A DNA stretch of 64,000 nucleotides from Planotetraspora phitsanulokensis. Its GTDB lineage: Bacteria; Actinomycetota; Actinomycetes; Streptosporangiales; Streptosporangiaceae. Positions 1-8,173 of this stretch are shown piece by piece (the first letter of the stretch is position 1; the number at the start of each line of letters is the position of its first letter). A program made the translations under genes and the position numbers. The stretch spans positions 1-64,000 of the forward strand of contig NZ_BOOP01000022.1 in the NCBI RefSeq assembly GCF_016863295.1. The letters run 5' to 3'. Below the pieces are notes generated by a model that saw only the letters and a list, made by a program, of their open reading frames with translations, was not told the DNA's origin and did not search any database.

Positions 1-965
1 GCGAGGCCGGAGCGCGGTTGCGGGCGTTGCTGGACGCCTACGCCAAGCCCAAAGGTGAGGAGGACGACCGGCCGTTGCGGGTACGCAACGCGGATGCGTT
101 CATCGCGTTGGTGGAGCAGCAGATCAGCACCGAGTTGCTGGTGCTGGTCAACGCCGAGTCCCTGCCCGATGATCACCCCGCCAAGGCCTCTCCGGCCCAA
201 CCGGAGGACGCAGATCACGGCACAACGGCAGACGCTGGCGACAGCGCTACGCCCAGTGCCCAAACGCGCCCGGGACCCCGCCGGGAGACCGCCGACTCGG
301 GGCGAGAACGGGAACCGGACGCAGGGAACACGCCAGAGTCGGGGACAGCGCCCGAGCCGGGATCAAGGGCCACACCTGAGCCTGAGCCGGAGCCGAAGGA
401 AGAGCGCGAGCCGAGGCCGGGACCAGACAACGTGACAGGGCCGGGACTGGGGCCGGACAACGAGCCGAGGTGGAAGCCTGGGCCGAAGTCGCAGCATGCG
501 GCAGCTGGGTGGGCGGGCCTGGGTGAGCAGGTGGACCGCCTGGTGCCTGGGTTGTTGCTCGCGACAGGGCAGTTGCTGCCGGTGCGGGAGATTCACCGGT
601 TGGCGCGGACCTCGTCGCTGGTGCGGCTGGTGATGGACGCCGACGGCCAGGTCCTGGACATGGGCCGGGCGGTGCGGCTGGCCACCAAGGCCCAGCGCAA
701 AGCGGTCTTCGCCCGCTATGCCACCTGCTGGATCGACGGCTGCCCGCTCCCGGCCACGATGTGCCAGATCGACCACGCCGACAACTGGTCCGACGGCGGC
801 CACACCGACCTACGTCTACTCGGACCCGCCTGCCAGTTCCACAACCGCGACCGCTACCGCCGCCCCCACCACTACCAACGCCGGAAAGCCGGCAAAGACC
901 GCTGGACCTTCACCTACACCGGCCGGACCACCGGACCACGCATCAACCACCCCACGCGAACATGA
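1..965 (+). CDS. DUF222/HNH endonuclease domain protein, 3' part
   Basis: The frame is open from base 3, so the start lies outside the window and only about the last 320 residues are seen. The C-terminal 60 residues form an HNH nuclease domain: Cys-rich strands around CWIDGC, the CQIDHADNW core with the Asp-His pair, and a closing CQFHNR. The middle (about residues 60-155) is a low-complexity linker rich in Glu, Pro and Gly. This is the usual plan of the DUF222-HNH family, common in many copies in actinomycetes; the cellular role is not known. The nuclease motif appears intact. Confidence 0.85.
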   Translation, partial: EAGARLRALLDAYAKPKGEEDDRPLRVRNADAFIALVEQQISTELLVLVNAESLPDDHPAKASPAQPEDADHGTTADAGDSATPSAQTRPGPRRETADSGREREPDAGNTPESGTAPEPGSRATPEPEPEPKEEREPRPGPDNVTGPGLGPDNEPRWKPGPKSQHAAAGWAGLGEQVDRLVPGLLLATGQLLPVREIHRLARTSSLVRLVMDADGQVLDMGRAVRLATKAQRKAVFARYATCWIDGCPLPATMCQIDHADNWSDGGHTDLRLLGPACQFHNRDRYRRPHHYQRRKAGKDRWTFTYTGRTTGPRINHPTRT

Positions 966-1025
966 TCGACATTCTGAAGGAGGCTGAGATGACACAGCCG
1001 GGGATGACGGCTGCCCAAGGTTCAG

Positions 1026-1092
1026 CACCGGGGGCCTGCACCGGGGGCCTGCACCGGGGGCCTGCACCGGGGGCCTGCGCCGGGGGCCCCTG
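1026..1092. repeat. 13-bp tandem repeat
   Basis: Four exact head-to-tail copies of CACCGGGGGCCTG occupy 1026-1077, followed by a degenerate copy to about 1092. They lie between the HNH gene and the marR-type gene. The unit is not a multiple of three and no gene covers it. It is a likely site of slippage length variation. Confidence 0.9.
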
Positions 1093-1193
1093 CCCCACCG
1101 TCAGACTCTGACCGGCCTACACGGCTCTCCATGTGTACATATGGTTCCACTCGTAGATAATCCAGAACGGGACCAGTCGATATGCTGGGGGGC

Positions 1194-1682
1194 ATGACCG
1201 CCATGACACCCGCACGCACCGAGCCGGACCTGTCGTTCCTCCTCGACCACACCGGCCATGTGCTGCGAACCCGGATGGCGGAGGCGCTCGCCGAGATCGG
1301 GCTGACGGCCCGGATGCACTGCGTGCTGGTTCACGCCCTCGAACAGGAGCGGACGCAGATCCAGCTCGCCGAGATCGGCGACATGGACAAGACGACGATG
1401 GTCGTCACCGTCGACGCCCTGGAAAAGGCGGGGCTCGCCGAGCGCCGCCCGTCGAGCAAGGACCGCAGAGCCCGGATCATCGCGGTCACCGAGAAGGGCG
1501 CGGAGGTCGCGAGGCGAAGCCAGGAGATCGCCGACGGCGTGCATCGGGCTGCCCTGGCCTCGCTGCCCGACGACGAGCGCGAGGTGCTGCTCCGGGCCAT
1601 GAATCGCCTGGTGACCGGGCATCTGGCCACTCCCGCCGAGGCCCCCCAAGGGATCCGGCGGGCACGGCAGCGCGCCAAGTAG
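1194..1682 (+). CDS. MarR family transcriptional regulator
   Basis: A 162-residue winged-helix protein. The N-terminal helix (SFLLDHTGHVLRTRM) is the MarR dimerisation element. The recognition region carries the family signature DMDKTTMVVTVDALEKAGL, and the wing is the RRPSSKDRRARIIAVTEKG stretch with the usual D-R-R turn. MarR proteins are ligand-responsive dimeric repressors. I placed the start at ATG 1194; ATG 1182 and ATG 1203 are in frame and also possible. It is transcribed toward the two-component genes on the other strand. No ligand can be named from sequence. Confidence 0.85.
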   Translation: MTAMTPARTEPDLSFLLDHTGHVLRTRMAEALAEIGLTARMHCVLVHALEQERTQIQLAEIGDMDKTTMVVTVDALEKAGLAERRPSSKDRRARIIAVTEKGAEVARRSQEIADGVHRAALASLPDDEREVLLRAMNRLVTGHLATPAEAPQGIRRARQRAK

Positions 1683-1705
1683 CACCACGCGCCGCCGCCC
1701 GCGGG

Positions 1706-1768
1706 TTCAGAGGCTTCAGAGGCTTCAGAGGCTTCAGAGGCTTCAGAGGCTTCAGTGGCTTCAGAGGA
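1706..1768. repeat. 9-bp tandem repeat in a convergent gap
   Basis: About seven copies of TTCAGAGGC (two copies with one change) lie between the stop of the MarR gene and the stop of the response regulator, and run into the regulator's last codons. The 9-bp period keeps frame, so copy-number change would not frameshift. A palindromic terminator is not visible here. Confidence 0.9.
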
Positions 1769-2408
1769 GACCGGCGTCGCGCACCTTGATGGCGACATGG
1801 ACCCGGTTGTCGGTCCCCAGCTTGAGGAAGATCCGGGTGACGTTCGCCTTCACGGTCGCGACGCTCATGTAGAGCCGTTCGGCGATCTCGGCGTTCGAGC
1901 TTCCCCGCGCCACCTCGATCGCGACCTCGCGCTCGCGTTCGGTGAGCGCGGCCAGCTGCCTCTGCGCCTCCGGGCGTCGCGGTCCGGGTCCGCCGGTCGC
2001 CGCGGCGATCACCTGTCGTGCCACGCTCGGCGACAACACCGGCTCGCCCCTGGCCACCGTACGGACCGCGTCGATCATCTTCGGCGGGGGCGTGTCCTTC
2101 AGCAGGAAGCCGTCGGCGCCGAGTTGCAGGGCCCGCAGCACCATGTCGTCGGCGTCGAAGGTGGTGAGCACGAGGATCCGGGGCGGGTGCGGCCTGGCCA
2201 GCAGCAGTTCGGTGGTGGTCAACCCGTCCTGGTTGGGCATCCGGATATCGAGCAACACGACATCGGGCCTGAGGTCGCGGATCACGTCCATGGCCTGCCG
2301 GCCGTCCTCGGCCTCGCCGACGAGGTCCAGGTCGGGCTCCCCGCCGAGGATGAGGCGCAGCCCGGTTCGCACCATCGGGTCGTCATCCACGATCACCAAG
2401 CGCGTCAC
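1761..2408 (-). CDS. LuxR/NarL-type response regulator
   Basis: A 215-residue regulator with a receiver domain (acidic D8-D10, phospho-acceptor D54 in LLDIRMP, T82, K104 in FLLKDT) and a C-terminal LuxR HTH (LTEREREVAIEVARG ... TVKANVTRIFLKLG). The GTG start at 2408 overlaps the 3' end of the kinase gene by 26 nt, which implies translational coupling; an upstream ATG would add 16 unrelated residues. It is the cognate regulator of the adjacent DesK-type kinase and probably controls the divergent ABC exporter at 3725-5226, the usual arrangement for such pairs. Confidence 0.9.
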   Translation of the reverse strand: MTRLVIVDDDPMVRTGLRLILGGEPDLDLVGEAEDGRQAMDVIRDLRPDVVLLDIRMPNQDGLTTTELLLARPHPPRILVLTTFDADDMVLRALQLGADGFLLKDTPPPKMIDAVRTVARGEPVLSPSVARQVIAAATGGPGPRRPEAQRQLAALTEREREVAIEVARGSSNAEIAERLYMSVATVKANVTRIFLKLGTDNRVHVAIKVRDAGLL

Positions 2409-3561
2409 AGTGTGCAGCCTCCCATGGCAACTGGGCATCGAGGATGAACTGTCCATCTTGGACGGTATGACGGAGGACGCCGCCGGCCATCTGGGTCCGC
2501 TCGGCCAGGCCGACCAGGCCCAGTCGCCCGCCGGGGCCCGCTGGCGTCCCGGACGGCGCGGGATTGCTCACCCGGATGCGCAGGCCGTCGCCGGGCCGCC
2601 CGTCGAGCTCGGCCCGCACCCGGCTGCCCGGCGCGTGCTTGCGCGCGTTGGTCAGGGCCTCCTGCACGATCCGGTACGCGTGCCTGCCGGTCTGCGCCGG
2701 AAGCAGGTCCCGGTCGTCCACGGTGTCGTCCACCTCGAGCTGCTGGCCGGCGGCGCGCACCTCGTCGAACAGGGCGTCCAGGTGGGCCAGGCTCGGCTGC
2801 GGGGGCTCGGGGGCGCCGTCGCGCCGGAGCCCGCCGAGCACGGTGCGCAACTCGTTGAGCGACTGGTGCGCGTTCTGCTGGATCGCCAGGGCGACCTCCC
2901 GCGTCTCCTCCGGGCTGAGGTCCGTCCGGTAGGCCAGGCCGCCGGCGAGCATCGACAGCAGGGAGATCCGGTGGGCCAGGACGTCGTGCATCTCCTGGGC
3001 GATCTTGACGCGTTCCGAGAGCTTGGCCTGCTCGATCCGCCGTGACTGTTCGCGCTCCGCGGCCAGTGCCGCCTCCCGCTGCGAGGCCGCCAGGTCGCGG
3101 CGGGAGCGCAGGTACAGGCTGAACACGGTCAGCCCGCCGAGGACGGCGGTTCCGGTCGCCAGCGAGACGACGGTCGCCTGGTCGACGCCGCCCCAGCTGG
3201 AGCGTGCCGCCAGAGCCAGCCAGGACACGACCGCGACGGAGATGAACTGACGCCATCGGCGACGCGTGCCCAGCGACACGTATGCGACCTGGGCGGGCCC
3301 GACCGCGGTGGTGGAGTAGAGGGTCAGCAGAGCGGTGGCCAGCGCGACCGGCCACGGCCGGTCGCGGCGCCGGCGCATCAGGATCAGCCCGATCACGCCG
3401 AGCCCCACGTCGACCAGGGCCGGCACCAGCCGGTCGCGGTCCCGGAAGACCACCACGAAGAGGATGACGCCGTAGAACACCATCGGCAGCACGGCGCACA
3501 GATAGCGCAGCGCGATCCCCTGCTGGTCCAGGGGCGGCGGGTCATCCACAGGGTCGTGCAC
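2383..3561 (-). CDS. DesK/NarX-type sensor histidine kinase
   Basis: A membrane sensor of about 392 residues from GTG 3561. The N-terminal half carries several hydrophobic segments (YLCAVLPMVFYGVILFVVVF and others) with little extracytoplasmic sequence. A coiled region then leads to the HisKA_3 phospho-acceptor motif EMHDVLAHRISLL, followed by the ATPase with N-box EALTNARKHA and a GLVGLAERTQMAGG G-box. The frame stays open to 4077 but that part is antisense to the ABC gene, so I reject the longer start. It pairs with the overlapping response regulator. Confidence 0.85.
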   Translation of the reverse strand: MHDPVDDPPPLDQQGIALRYLCAVLPMVFYGVILFVVVFRDRDRLVPALVDVGLGVIGLILMRRRRDRPWPVALATALLTLYSTTAVGPAQVAYVSLGTRRRWRQFISVAVVSWLALAARSSWGGVDQATVVSLATGTAVLGGLTVFSLYLRSRRDLAASQREAALAAEREQSRRIEQAKLSERVKIAQEMHDVLAHRISLLSMLAGGLAYRTDLSPEETREVALAIQQNAHQSLNELRTVLGGLRRDGAPEPPQPSLAHLDALFDEVRAAGQQLEVDDTVDDRDLLPAQTGRHAYRIVQEALTNARKHAPGSRVRAELDGRPGDGLRIRVSNPAPSGTPAGPGGRLGLVGLAERTQMAGGVLRHTVQDGQFILDAQLPWEAAHCDALGDRG

Positions 3562-3724
3562 AAGCCCACAGCCTATGGACGGCCGGACCGGCGCTCCCAG
3601 CGACCTGGGTCTACGTCCGGATGGCCGGAGGTCGACAACGGGAGCGACGTTTCCGGCCCATCGGCCCGGGAGCCTCGACCCGGGTCCGATGACCGGGAGC
3701 CGCCCGTCCGGTGGACTGAACGCC

Positions 3725-4438
3725 ATGATCGAGTTCAACCACGTCAGCAAGGTGTACAGAAAGGTGAGGGCACTCGACGACGTGTCCTTCACGGTCGAGC
3801 CGGGCACCGTCACCGGTTTCGTCGGACCGAACGGCGCCGGGAAGTCCACGGCCCTGCGCGTCCTGGTCGGACTCGCCCGCCCGACCGCGGGTTCGGCCAC
3901 CGTCCTGGGCAGGCCGTACACCGAACTGGGCTGCCCGGGTCTCCTGGTCGGGACGCTGCTCGACGCCGGCGCCCGGCATCCCGGCCGTACCGGACGGGAG
4001 GTCCTGACGCTGGGCGCGATGACGCTCGGCCTGCCGAGGTCACGGGTCGACGAGGTCCTCGACCTCGTCGGGCTCACCGGCGAGGAGAGCCGGCGGACCG
4101 TCGGCGGCTACTCGCTCGGGATGAGGCAGCGGCTCGGTGTGGGTCACGCACTCCTTGGCCGGCCCAGGGTTCTCATCCTGGACGAGCCGGCGAACGGCCT
4201 GGACCCCCAGGGCATCCAGTGGATGCGCGGGCTGCTCCGCGACCTCGCCGACCTGGGTTGCTCGGTGCTGCTCAGCACTCATCTGCTGCACGAGGTCGAG
4301 CAGGTCGCCGACCACATCGTGATGATCGGCCGTGGCCGCGTCCTCGCCCGGGGCACCGTCCGCGACCTCAGCCGGGGCGGGAGCCTCGAACAGGCCTTCC
4401 TCGAACTGACCGCGAACGCCGACCGGAGTGCGCGATGA
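3725..4438 (+). CDS. ABC transporter ATP-binding protein
   Basis: A 237-residue ATPase of the drug-export or bacitracin/lantibiotic-immunity type. Walker A is GPNGAGKST, the signature is YSLGMRQRLGVG (serine-leucine variant of LSGGQ), Walker B is VLILDEPANGLDP, and the H-loop is STHLLHEVEQ. The start ATG at 3725 begins exactly at the conserved MIEFNHVSKVY strand. It overlaps the permease gene by 4 nt (ATGA). The divergent two-component system next door suggests it responds to a cell-envelope stressor; the substrate is not known. Confidence 0.92.
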   Translation: MIEFNHVSKVYRKVRALDDVSFTVEPGTVTGFVGPNGAGKSTALRVLVGLARPTAGSATVLGRPYTELGCPGLLVGTLLDAGARHPGRTGREVLTLGAMTLGLPRSRVDEVLDLVGLTGEESRRTVGGYSLGMRQRLGVGHALLGRPRVLILDEPANGLDPQGIQWMRGLLRDLADLGCSVLLSTHLLHEVEQVADHIVMIGRGRVLARGTVRDLSRGGSLEQAFLELTANADRSAR

Positions 4439-5226
4439 CCCACATGACCGGAAGCACCACGATGGACGACACGGCCGTGGATCTCCACCGGCTCGGGAGA
4501 CCGATCCCCTTCCGCCGGCTGCTTCATGTCGAGGCCCGCAAGCTCGCCGACACCCGCTGCGGCTCGATCGTGGCATCGATCCTGCTCGTCCTGGTGCTCG
4601 CGTCCATCGTCGGTCGCGGCGTCGTGTACGGCCCGGACCTGCACACCCTGGTCGACACCGCCGGAATCGGTTACGGGACCCTGCTGCCGGCGCTCGGCAT
4701 CGTTTCCGTGACCGGCGAATCGACCCATCGGACCGCCCTGACCACGTTCGCCCTCGAACCGCGACGCCGGCGGGTGCTGGCCGCCACGTACCTGGTCTCG
4801 TCGGGCACGGCGGTGGCCGCCTCCCTGTTCGCGCTGCTGGTCGCGGTGCCGGTGACGGGTGTCGTGGCGAGTGTCGGGGACGTCCCGGCCACCTGGGAGA
4901 TCGCGCCTGCCGCGCTGGCGGGCTGGACCGGGACGAACGTCCTCTTGGTCGTGGCGGGACTCGCCCTGGGCACGCTGCTGATGAACGCGCCGGCCGCGAT
5001 CGTGATCTGGTTGTCGGCCCCGGTTCTGTGGTCGGCCGTGAGCAGGCTCGGCGCCGTCGGCGAGGCCGCAGCCGAGTGGTGCGACCTCAACAGGACCACC
5101 GCTCCTCTGGCGGCGGGCGAGATGAGCGGCGACGACGCCGCCCGGCTGGCCGTCGCGGTCATCTGCTGGATCGTCGTCCCCACGACGGCCGGCGCGGCCC
5201 GCTTGATCCGCAAGGACGTGAACTGA
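4435..5226 (+). CDS. ABC transporter permease (ABC-2 type)
   Basis: A 263-residue membrane protein with about six hydrophobic segments, the first two being IVASILLVLVLASIVG and TLLPALGIVSVTG, then LVSSGTAVAASLFALLVAVP and later ones. The N-terminal cytoplasmic stretch FRRLLHVEARKLADTRCG is typical of two-subunit ABC-2 permeases. It starts inside the stop of the ATPase gene, so the two are translationally coupled and together form a simple exporter. No substrate clue is visible. Confidence 0.88.
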   Translation: MTHMTGSTTMDDTAVDLHRLGRPIPFRRLLHVEARKLADTRCGSIVASILLVLVLASIVGRGVVYGPDLHTLVDTAGIGYGTLLPALGIVSVTGESTHRTALTTFALEPRRRRVLAATYLVSSGTAVAASLFALLVAVPVTGVVASVGDVPATWEIAPAALAGWTGTNVLLVVAGLALGTLLMNAPAAIVIWLSAPVLWSAVSRLGAVGEAAAEWCDLNRTTAPLAAGEMSGDDAARLAVAVICWIVVPTTAGAARLIRKDVN

Positions 5227-5261
5227 CCCGGGGCGACCGCTCATTCTCACTCCCCCCGGCT

Positions 5262-5288
5262 CTAGTAAAAGTGATATCACTTTGCTAG
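5262..5288. promoter_or_regulatory. Perfect 16-bp palindrome upstream of the SPFH gene
   Basis: AAAGTGATATCACTTT (5268-5283) is a perfect inverted repeat, flanked by CTAG on both sides. It lies 32 bp before the SPFH start. The third-last gene of the cassette encodes a ribbon-helix-helix protein, a family that binds short palindromes, so autoregulation is a reasonable inference. Confidence 0.7.
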
Positions 5289-5315
5289 ATTCGCGATAGA
5301 CATAGAGGAGGAGCC

Positions 5316-6242
5316 ATGACAGACATGGACATCGCCGTCGACATGCCCACCCCGCGGATCGGCGAGCGGACGGCACGGGCGGCCTCAGGCTGGCCGATGC
5401 TGGTGCTCGCCCTTGTGGGCCTGCTGGGCTCGGCCGCGGCCGTCACGGTGGGGATCATCCGTGCGGCCCAGGGCAGCGGCGGCGTGGGACTGGCCCTGAT
5501 CCTGGCCGGGACGCTGCTCCTCCTGGCGGCCGGCACCGTCATCTCCGGGCTCACCGCTGTCGCGCCCGGAGAGGCTCGGGTGATCCAGTTGCTCGGCCGC
5601 TACATGGGGACGGTGCGCACCCCCGGCCTGCGGTTCGTCGTCCCCTTCACCCAGAAGCGACGCGTCTCGACCCGGATCCGCAATCACGAGACCGACATCA
5701 CCAAGGTCAACGACGCCGACGGCAATCCGATCGAGATGGCCGCGGTGGTGGTGTGGCAGGTCGAGGACACCGCGAAGGCGGTCTTCGAAGTCGACGACTT
5801 CGTGGAGTTCGTCGCCTTCCAGACGGAGACCGCGGTGCGCCATATCGCGGGCAGCTACCCGTACGACGGACACGACGACATGCTCTCGCTGCGGCAGAAC
5901 GCCGACGAGATCACCGGCCGGCTGTCGGCCGAGATCCAGGCACGGGTGGCGTCGGCCGGGGTCAAGGTCATCGAGTCACGCATCACCCGCCTCGCGTACG
6001 CTCCCGAGATCGCGCAGGCGATGTTGCGTCGCCAGCAGGCCGGAGCGGTCGTCGCGGCCCGTCAGCGGATCGTGGACGGCGCCGTCGGCATGGTCGAGGC
6101 CGCCCTGTCCCGCCTCGACGAGCACAACGTGATCGAGCTGGACGAGGAGCGCAAGGCCACGATGGTCAGCAACCTGCTGGTCGTCCTGTGCGGTGACCGC
6201 GACGTTCAGCCCGTGGTCAACACCGGCTCCCTCTACCAGTAA
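5316..6242 (+). CDS. SPFH/Band-7 domain membrane protein
   Basis: A 308-residue protein with two adjacent transmembrane segments (about residues 25-48 and 53-75) and an SPFH domain (about 78-235: [21 protein letters not shown], the [15 protein letters not shown] strand, and a helix with [10 protein letters not shown]). A C-terminal helical region ([20 protein letters not shown]) resembles the assembly helices of stomatins and flotillins. Such proteins scaffold membrane microdomains. Start ATG follows GAGGAGGAG. It is the first gene of a three-gene unit with the RHH and GPP34 genes. Confidence 0.9.
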   Translation: MTDMDIAVDMPTPRIGERTARAASGWPMLVLALVGLLGSAAAVTVGIIRAAQGSGGVGLALILAGTLLLLAAGTVISGLTAVAPGEARVIQLLGRYMGTVRTPGLRFVVPFTQKRRVSTRIRNHETDITKVNDADGNPIEMAAVVVWQVEDTAKAVFEVDDFVEFVAFQTETAVRHIAGSYPYDGHDDMLSLRQNADEITGRLSAEIQARVASAGVKVIESRITRLAYAPEIAQAMLRRQQAGAVVAARQRIVDGAVGMVEAALSRLDEHNVIELDEERKATMVSNLLVVLCGDRDVQPVVNTGSLYQ

Positions 6243-6244
6243 CC

Positions 6245-6514
6245 GTGGCGACCGAACGCAAGAGCATCCTGCTGCGGCTGGATCCCGTGGTGCACGACGC
6301 GCTGGCCCGGTGGGCCGGCGACGAACTGCGCAGCACCAACGCACAGATCGAGTTCCTGCTCCGCCGCGCGCTGTCGGAGGCGGGACGGCTCCCCGGCGGT
6401 GCGGGCCGCATCCCCCGGCGCGGCCGGCCCCCCAAGACCTCCGCCCAGGCGGAGGCCCAGTCCCCAGAGAGCACGACGGCGTCCGGGTCCGGAGCGCCGC
6501 CCGACGACGACTGA
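6245..6514 (+). CDS. Arc-type ribbon-helix-helix protein
   Basis: An 89-residue protein that starts 2 nt after the SPFH stop (GTG). Residues 4-45 (KSILLRLDPVVHDALARWA, then an NAQIEFLLRRAL helix) form the beta-alpha-alpha core of an Arc/MetJ-fold DNA-binding protein, close to a HicB-antitoxin C-terminus. The tail is Pro/Ser/Arg-rich and probably disordered. It may repress its own operon through the palindrome at 5268-5283. No toxin partner is visible. Confidence 0.8.
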   Translation: MATERKSILLRLDPVVHDALARWAGDELRSTNAQIEFLLRRALSEAGRLPGGAGRIPRRGRPPKTSAQAEAQSPESTTASGSGAPPDDD

Positions 6515-6528
6515 GAGAAGGCAGTCCC

Positions 6529-7173
6529 GTGGACACTCCCAGTTCCCTGGCCGCGCAGCTCTACCTCCTCCACTTCGACTCCCGTAAGGACCGGGTGGTG
6601 ACGCACATGCGGTTCCCCTACCTGCTCCGCGCGGCGGCGCTCACCGACCTGCTCCTCAGCCGGCGGATCGCCGACGACAAGGGCAAGGTGCGAGTCGTGA
6701 GCGAGGACGAACTCGCGGATCCGGTCCTGGACGGCCTGCTGCGCCAGATCGCCGCGTCACGGCCCCGGTCGTGGCAGCACTGGATCAGCAAGGATCACCA
6801 CGCGACGGCCCGGGCCGTCCGCGACGAACTGGAGACCGAGCGTTGGGTCAGGGTCGAACTGAACCGGCCGTTTCTGATCTTCAGTAGGAGCTTCGTCCGG
6901 GTCCGGGACACGCGTGTGGTCAAGCGGCTCGCGGCGCGGTTGTCCTCCGCCCTGACCGGCCCGCTGTCCCGCGTCGACGAACGAGACGCCGCTCTCGTCG
7001 CGCTGGCGGCCGCGGGAGAGGTCAGGACGGTGCTCCCCAGGGCGAAGCGACGGGCGTACAAGGAGCGGATCACCCAGCTGACCGACCGGGGCGGACCGGC
7101 GTCGCCGGCGCTGCGCAAGGTCATCCGGCAGCTCCACGCGACGACCGCCGCCGTCGCCGGCGGAGGCGGCTGA
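6529..7173 (+). CDS. GPP34 (GOLPH3/Vps74-like) family protein
   Basis: A 214-residue protein from GTG 6529, preceded by GAGAAGG. The N-terminal SLAAQLYLLHFDSRKDRVVT strand-helix, the PYLLRAAALTDLLLSRRI helix, and the later DERDAALVALAAAG helix match the GPP34 fold, which in eukaryotes binds phosphatidylinositol-4-phosphate and Golgi membranes. Actinobacterial homologues are common but have no settled role. Being third in an operon with a membrane-scaffold protein suggests a peripheral membrane job. Confidence 0.85.
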   Translation: MDTPSSLAAQLYLLHFDSRKDRVVTHMRFPYLLRAAALTDLLLSRRIADDKGKVRVVSEDELADPVLDGLLRQIAASRPRSWQHWISKDHHATARAVRDELETERWVRVELNRPFLIFSRSFVRVRDTRVVKRLAARLSSALTGPLSRVDERDAALVALAAAGEVRTVLPRAKRRAYKERITQLTDRGGPASPALRKVIRQLHATTAAVAGGGG

Positions 7174-7231
7174 GCACGAGGCCGGGCCGGAGGCGGCTGA
7201 GCACGTCCAAGGAGGGACGAGGCCGGGCCGG
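7162..7231. repeat. Direct repeats over the GPP34 stop codon
   Basis: GGAGGCGGCTGAGCACG occurs at 7162-7178 and 7189-7205, and CGAGGCCGGGCCGG recurs at about 7177 and 7218. The first copy contains the stop codon of the GPP34 gene. Probably a small local duplication. Confidence 0.8.
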
Positions 7232-7336
7232 GGCGCAGGATCCACGGGAGTTTCCGGTCCTTCGTCCCTTTGCCGACGGGTAACTAGATTGGTTCTGCAC
7301 CCTCATGCAGGATGGCCGGCCTCGGGGGAGGTCATC

Positions 7337-7587
7337 ATGAGCGTTCAAGGTCACAAGGTCGCGGTCATCACCGGCGCCTCGCAGGGCATCGGAGCCGGCC
7401 TGGTCACCGCCTACCGAAACCTGGGGTTCGCGGTCGTCGCGACCTCGCGCACGATCGCCCCTTCGGACGACGCCTCCGTCGTCACCGTCTCGGGCGACCT
7501 CACCGATCCCGCCACCGCGACCGCGTCATCGACGCCGGCACCGAGCGGTTCGGACGCGTCGACGGCGGCATGAGCGCCGGCCACTGA
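7337..7587 (+). pseudogene. Truncated short-chain dehydrogenase remnant
   Basis: The first 60 residues from ATG 7337 are a good SDR N-terminus (KVAVITGASQGIGAGLV, the TGxxxGxG cofactor motif, then VVTVSGDLTDPAT). A frameshift near 7515 moves the expected continuation (DRVIDAGTERFGRVDG) into another frame, and the sequence ends after it without the NNAG, YxxxK or substrate regions. About 170 residues are missing. This is a decayed gene with both a frameshift and a 3' deletion. Confidence 0.8.
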
Positions 7588-7644
7588 GCCGCGGCACCCG
7601 CGTTCCGACTCCACTTCAGGGGAGTTGGGAGTCATCATGCGTAC

Positions 7645-8133
7645 ATGGCCGATCGCGAAACCTTGACCTGGACCAGCAAGGCGCACGGTTTCGGATTCAT
7701 GACAGGGTGCGGCTGTTTCCCCTTCGTCGCGATCCTCTGCATGATCTTGAGTGTGGTCACCCCGCTGGAGGGCACGTGGCTGATCGTCGTCCTGGCGCTC
7801 TTGATTGTCACCGGTGCCGTGGTGGGCATCGTGGCCGAACGGACCGAGGTGCACACGGCCGAGTTCACCCGGCGACAGGTTCGCCTGGTGAGCAGGACCG
7901 TCACCCGGACCGTGGACGTCGCCGACCTGACCTCGTTGACGGTGGAGCATTCGGGCGACGTCGACCAGGGCTACGACGAGACGACATTGGGAGTGACCTG
8001 GCCGGACGGAACCGAGAAGATCGACGGCGTGCACGACCCGGCGCTGGCCTCCTCCCTCACCGAGCTACTCGGACCCGGCGTAGCGGTCCGGGAGAAGTGG
8101 AAGGAGCTGGACCGTTCGCTCGGCACCGCCTGA
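7645..8133 (+). CDS. Two-TM hypothetical protein
   Basis: A 162-residue protein. Residues 20-37 and 43-64 are hydrophobic (FPFVAILCMILSVVTP and LIVVLALLIVTGAVVGIVA), forming a hairpin near the N-terminus, followed by a soluble domain of beta-rich character (EFTRRQVRLVSRTVTRTVDVADLTSLTVEHSG is broken here at family-like strands). The layout resembles small PH-like membrane proteins. I do not recognise a named family. It stands alone, convergent with the SDR gene. Confidence 0.7.
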   Translation: MADRETLTWTSKAHGFGFMTGCGCFPFVAILCMILSVVTPLEGTWLIVVLALLIVTGAVVGIVAERTEVHTAEFTRRQVRLVSRTVTRTVDVADLTSLTVEHSGDVDQGYDETTLGVTWPDGTEKIDGVHDPALASSLTELLGPGVAVREKWKELDRSLGTA

Positions 8134-8173
8134 TCGGCGAACCGGTTCCGCAGGAGGTGACGGCCTTCTCGCG

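Noticed and set aside
1331-1798. Minus-strand frame with an EAS-EAS repeat
   Set aside because: The repeat is the translated 9-bp tandem repeat and the rest is antisense to the MarR gene.
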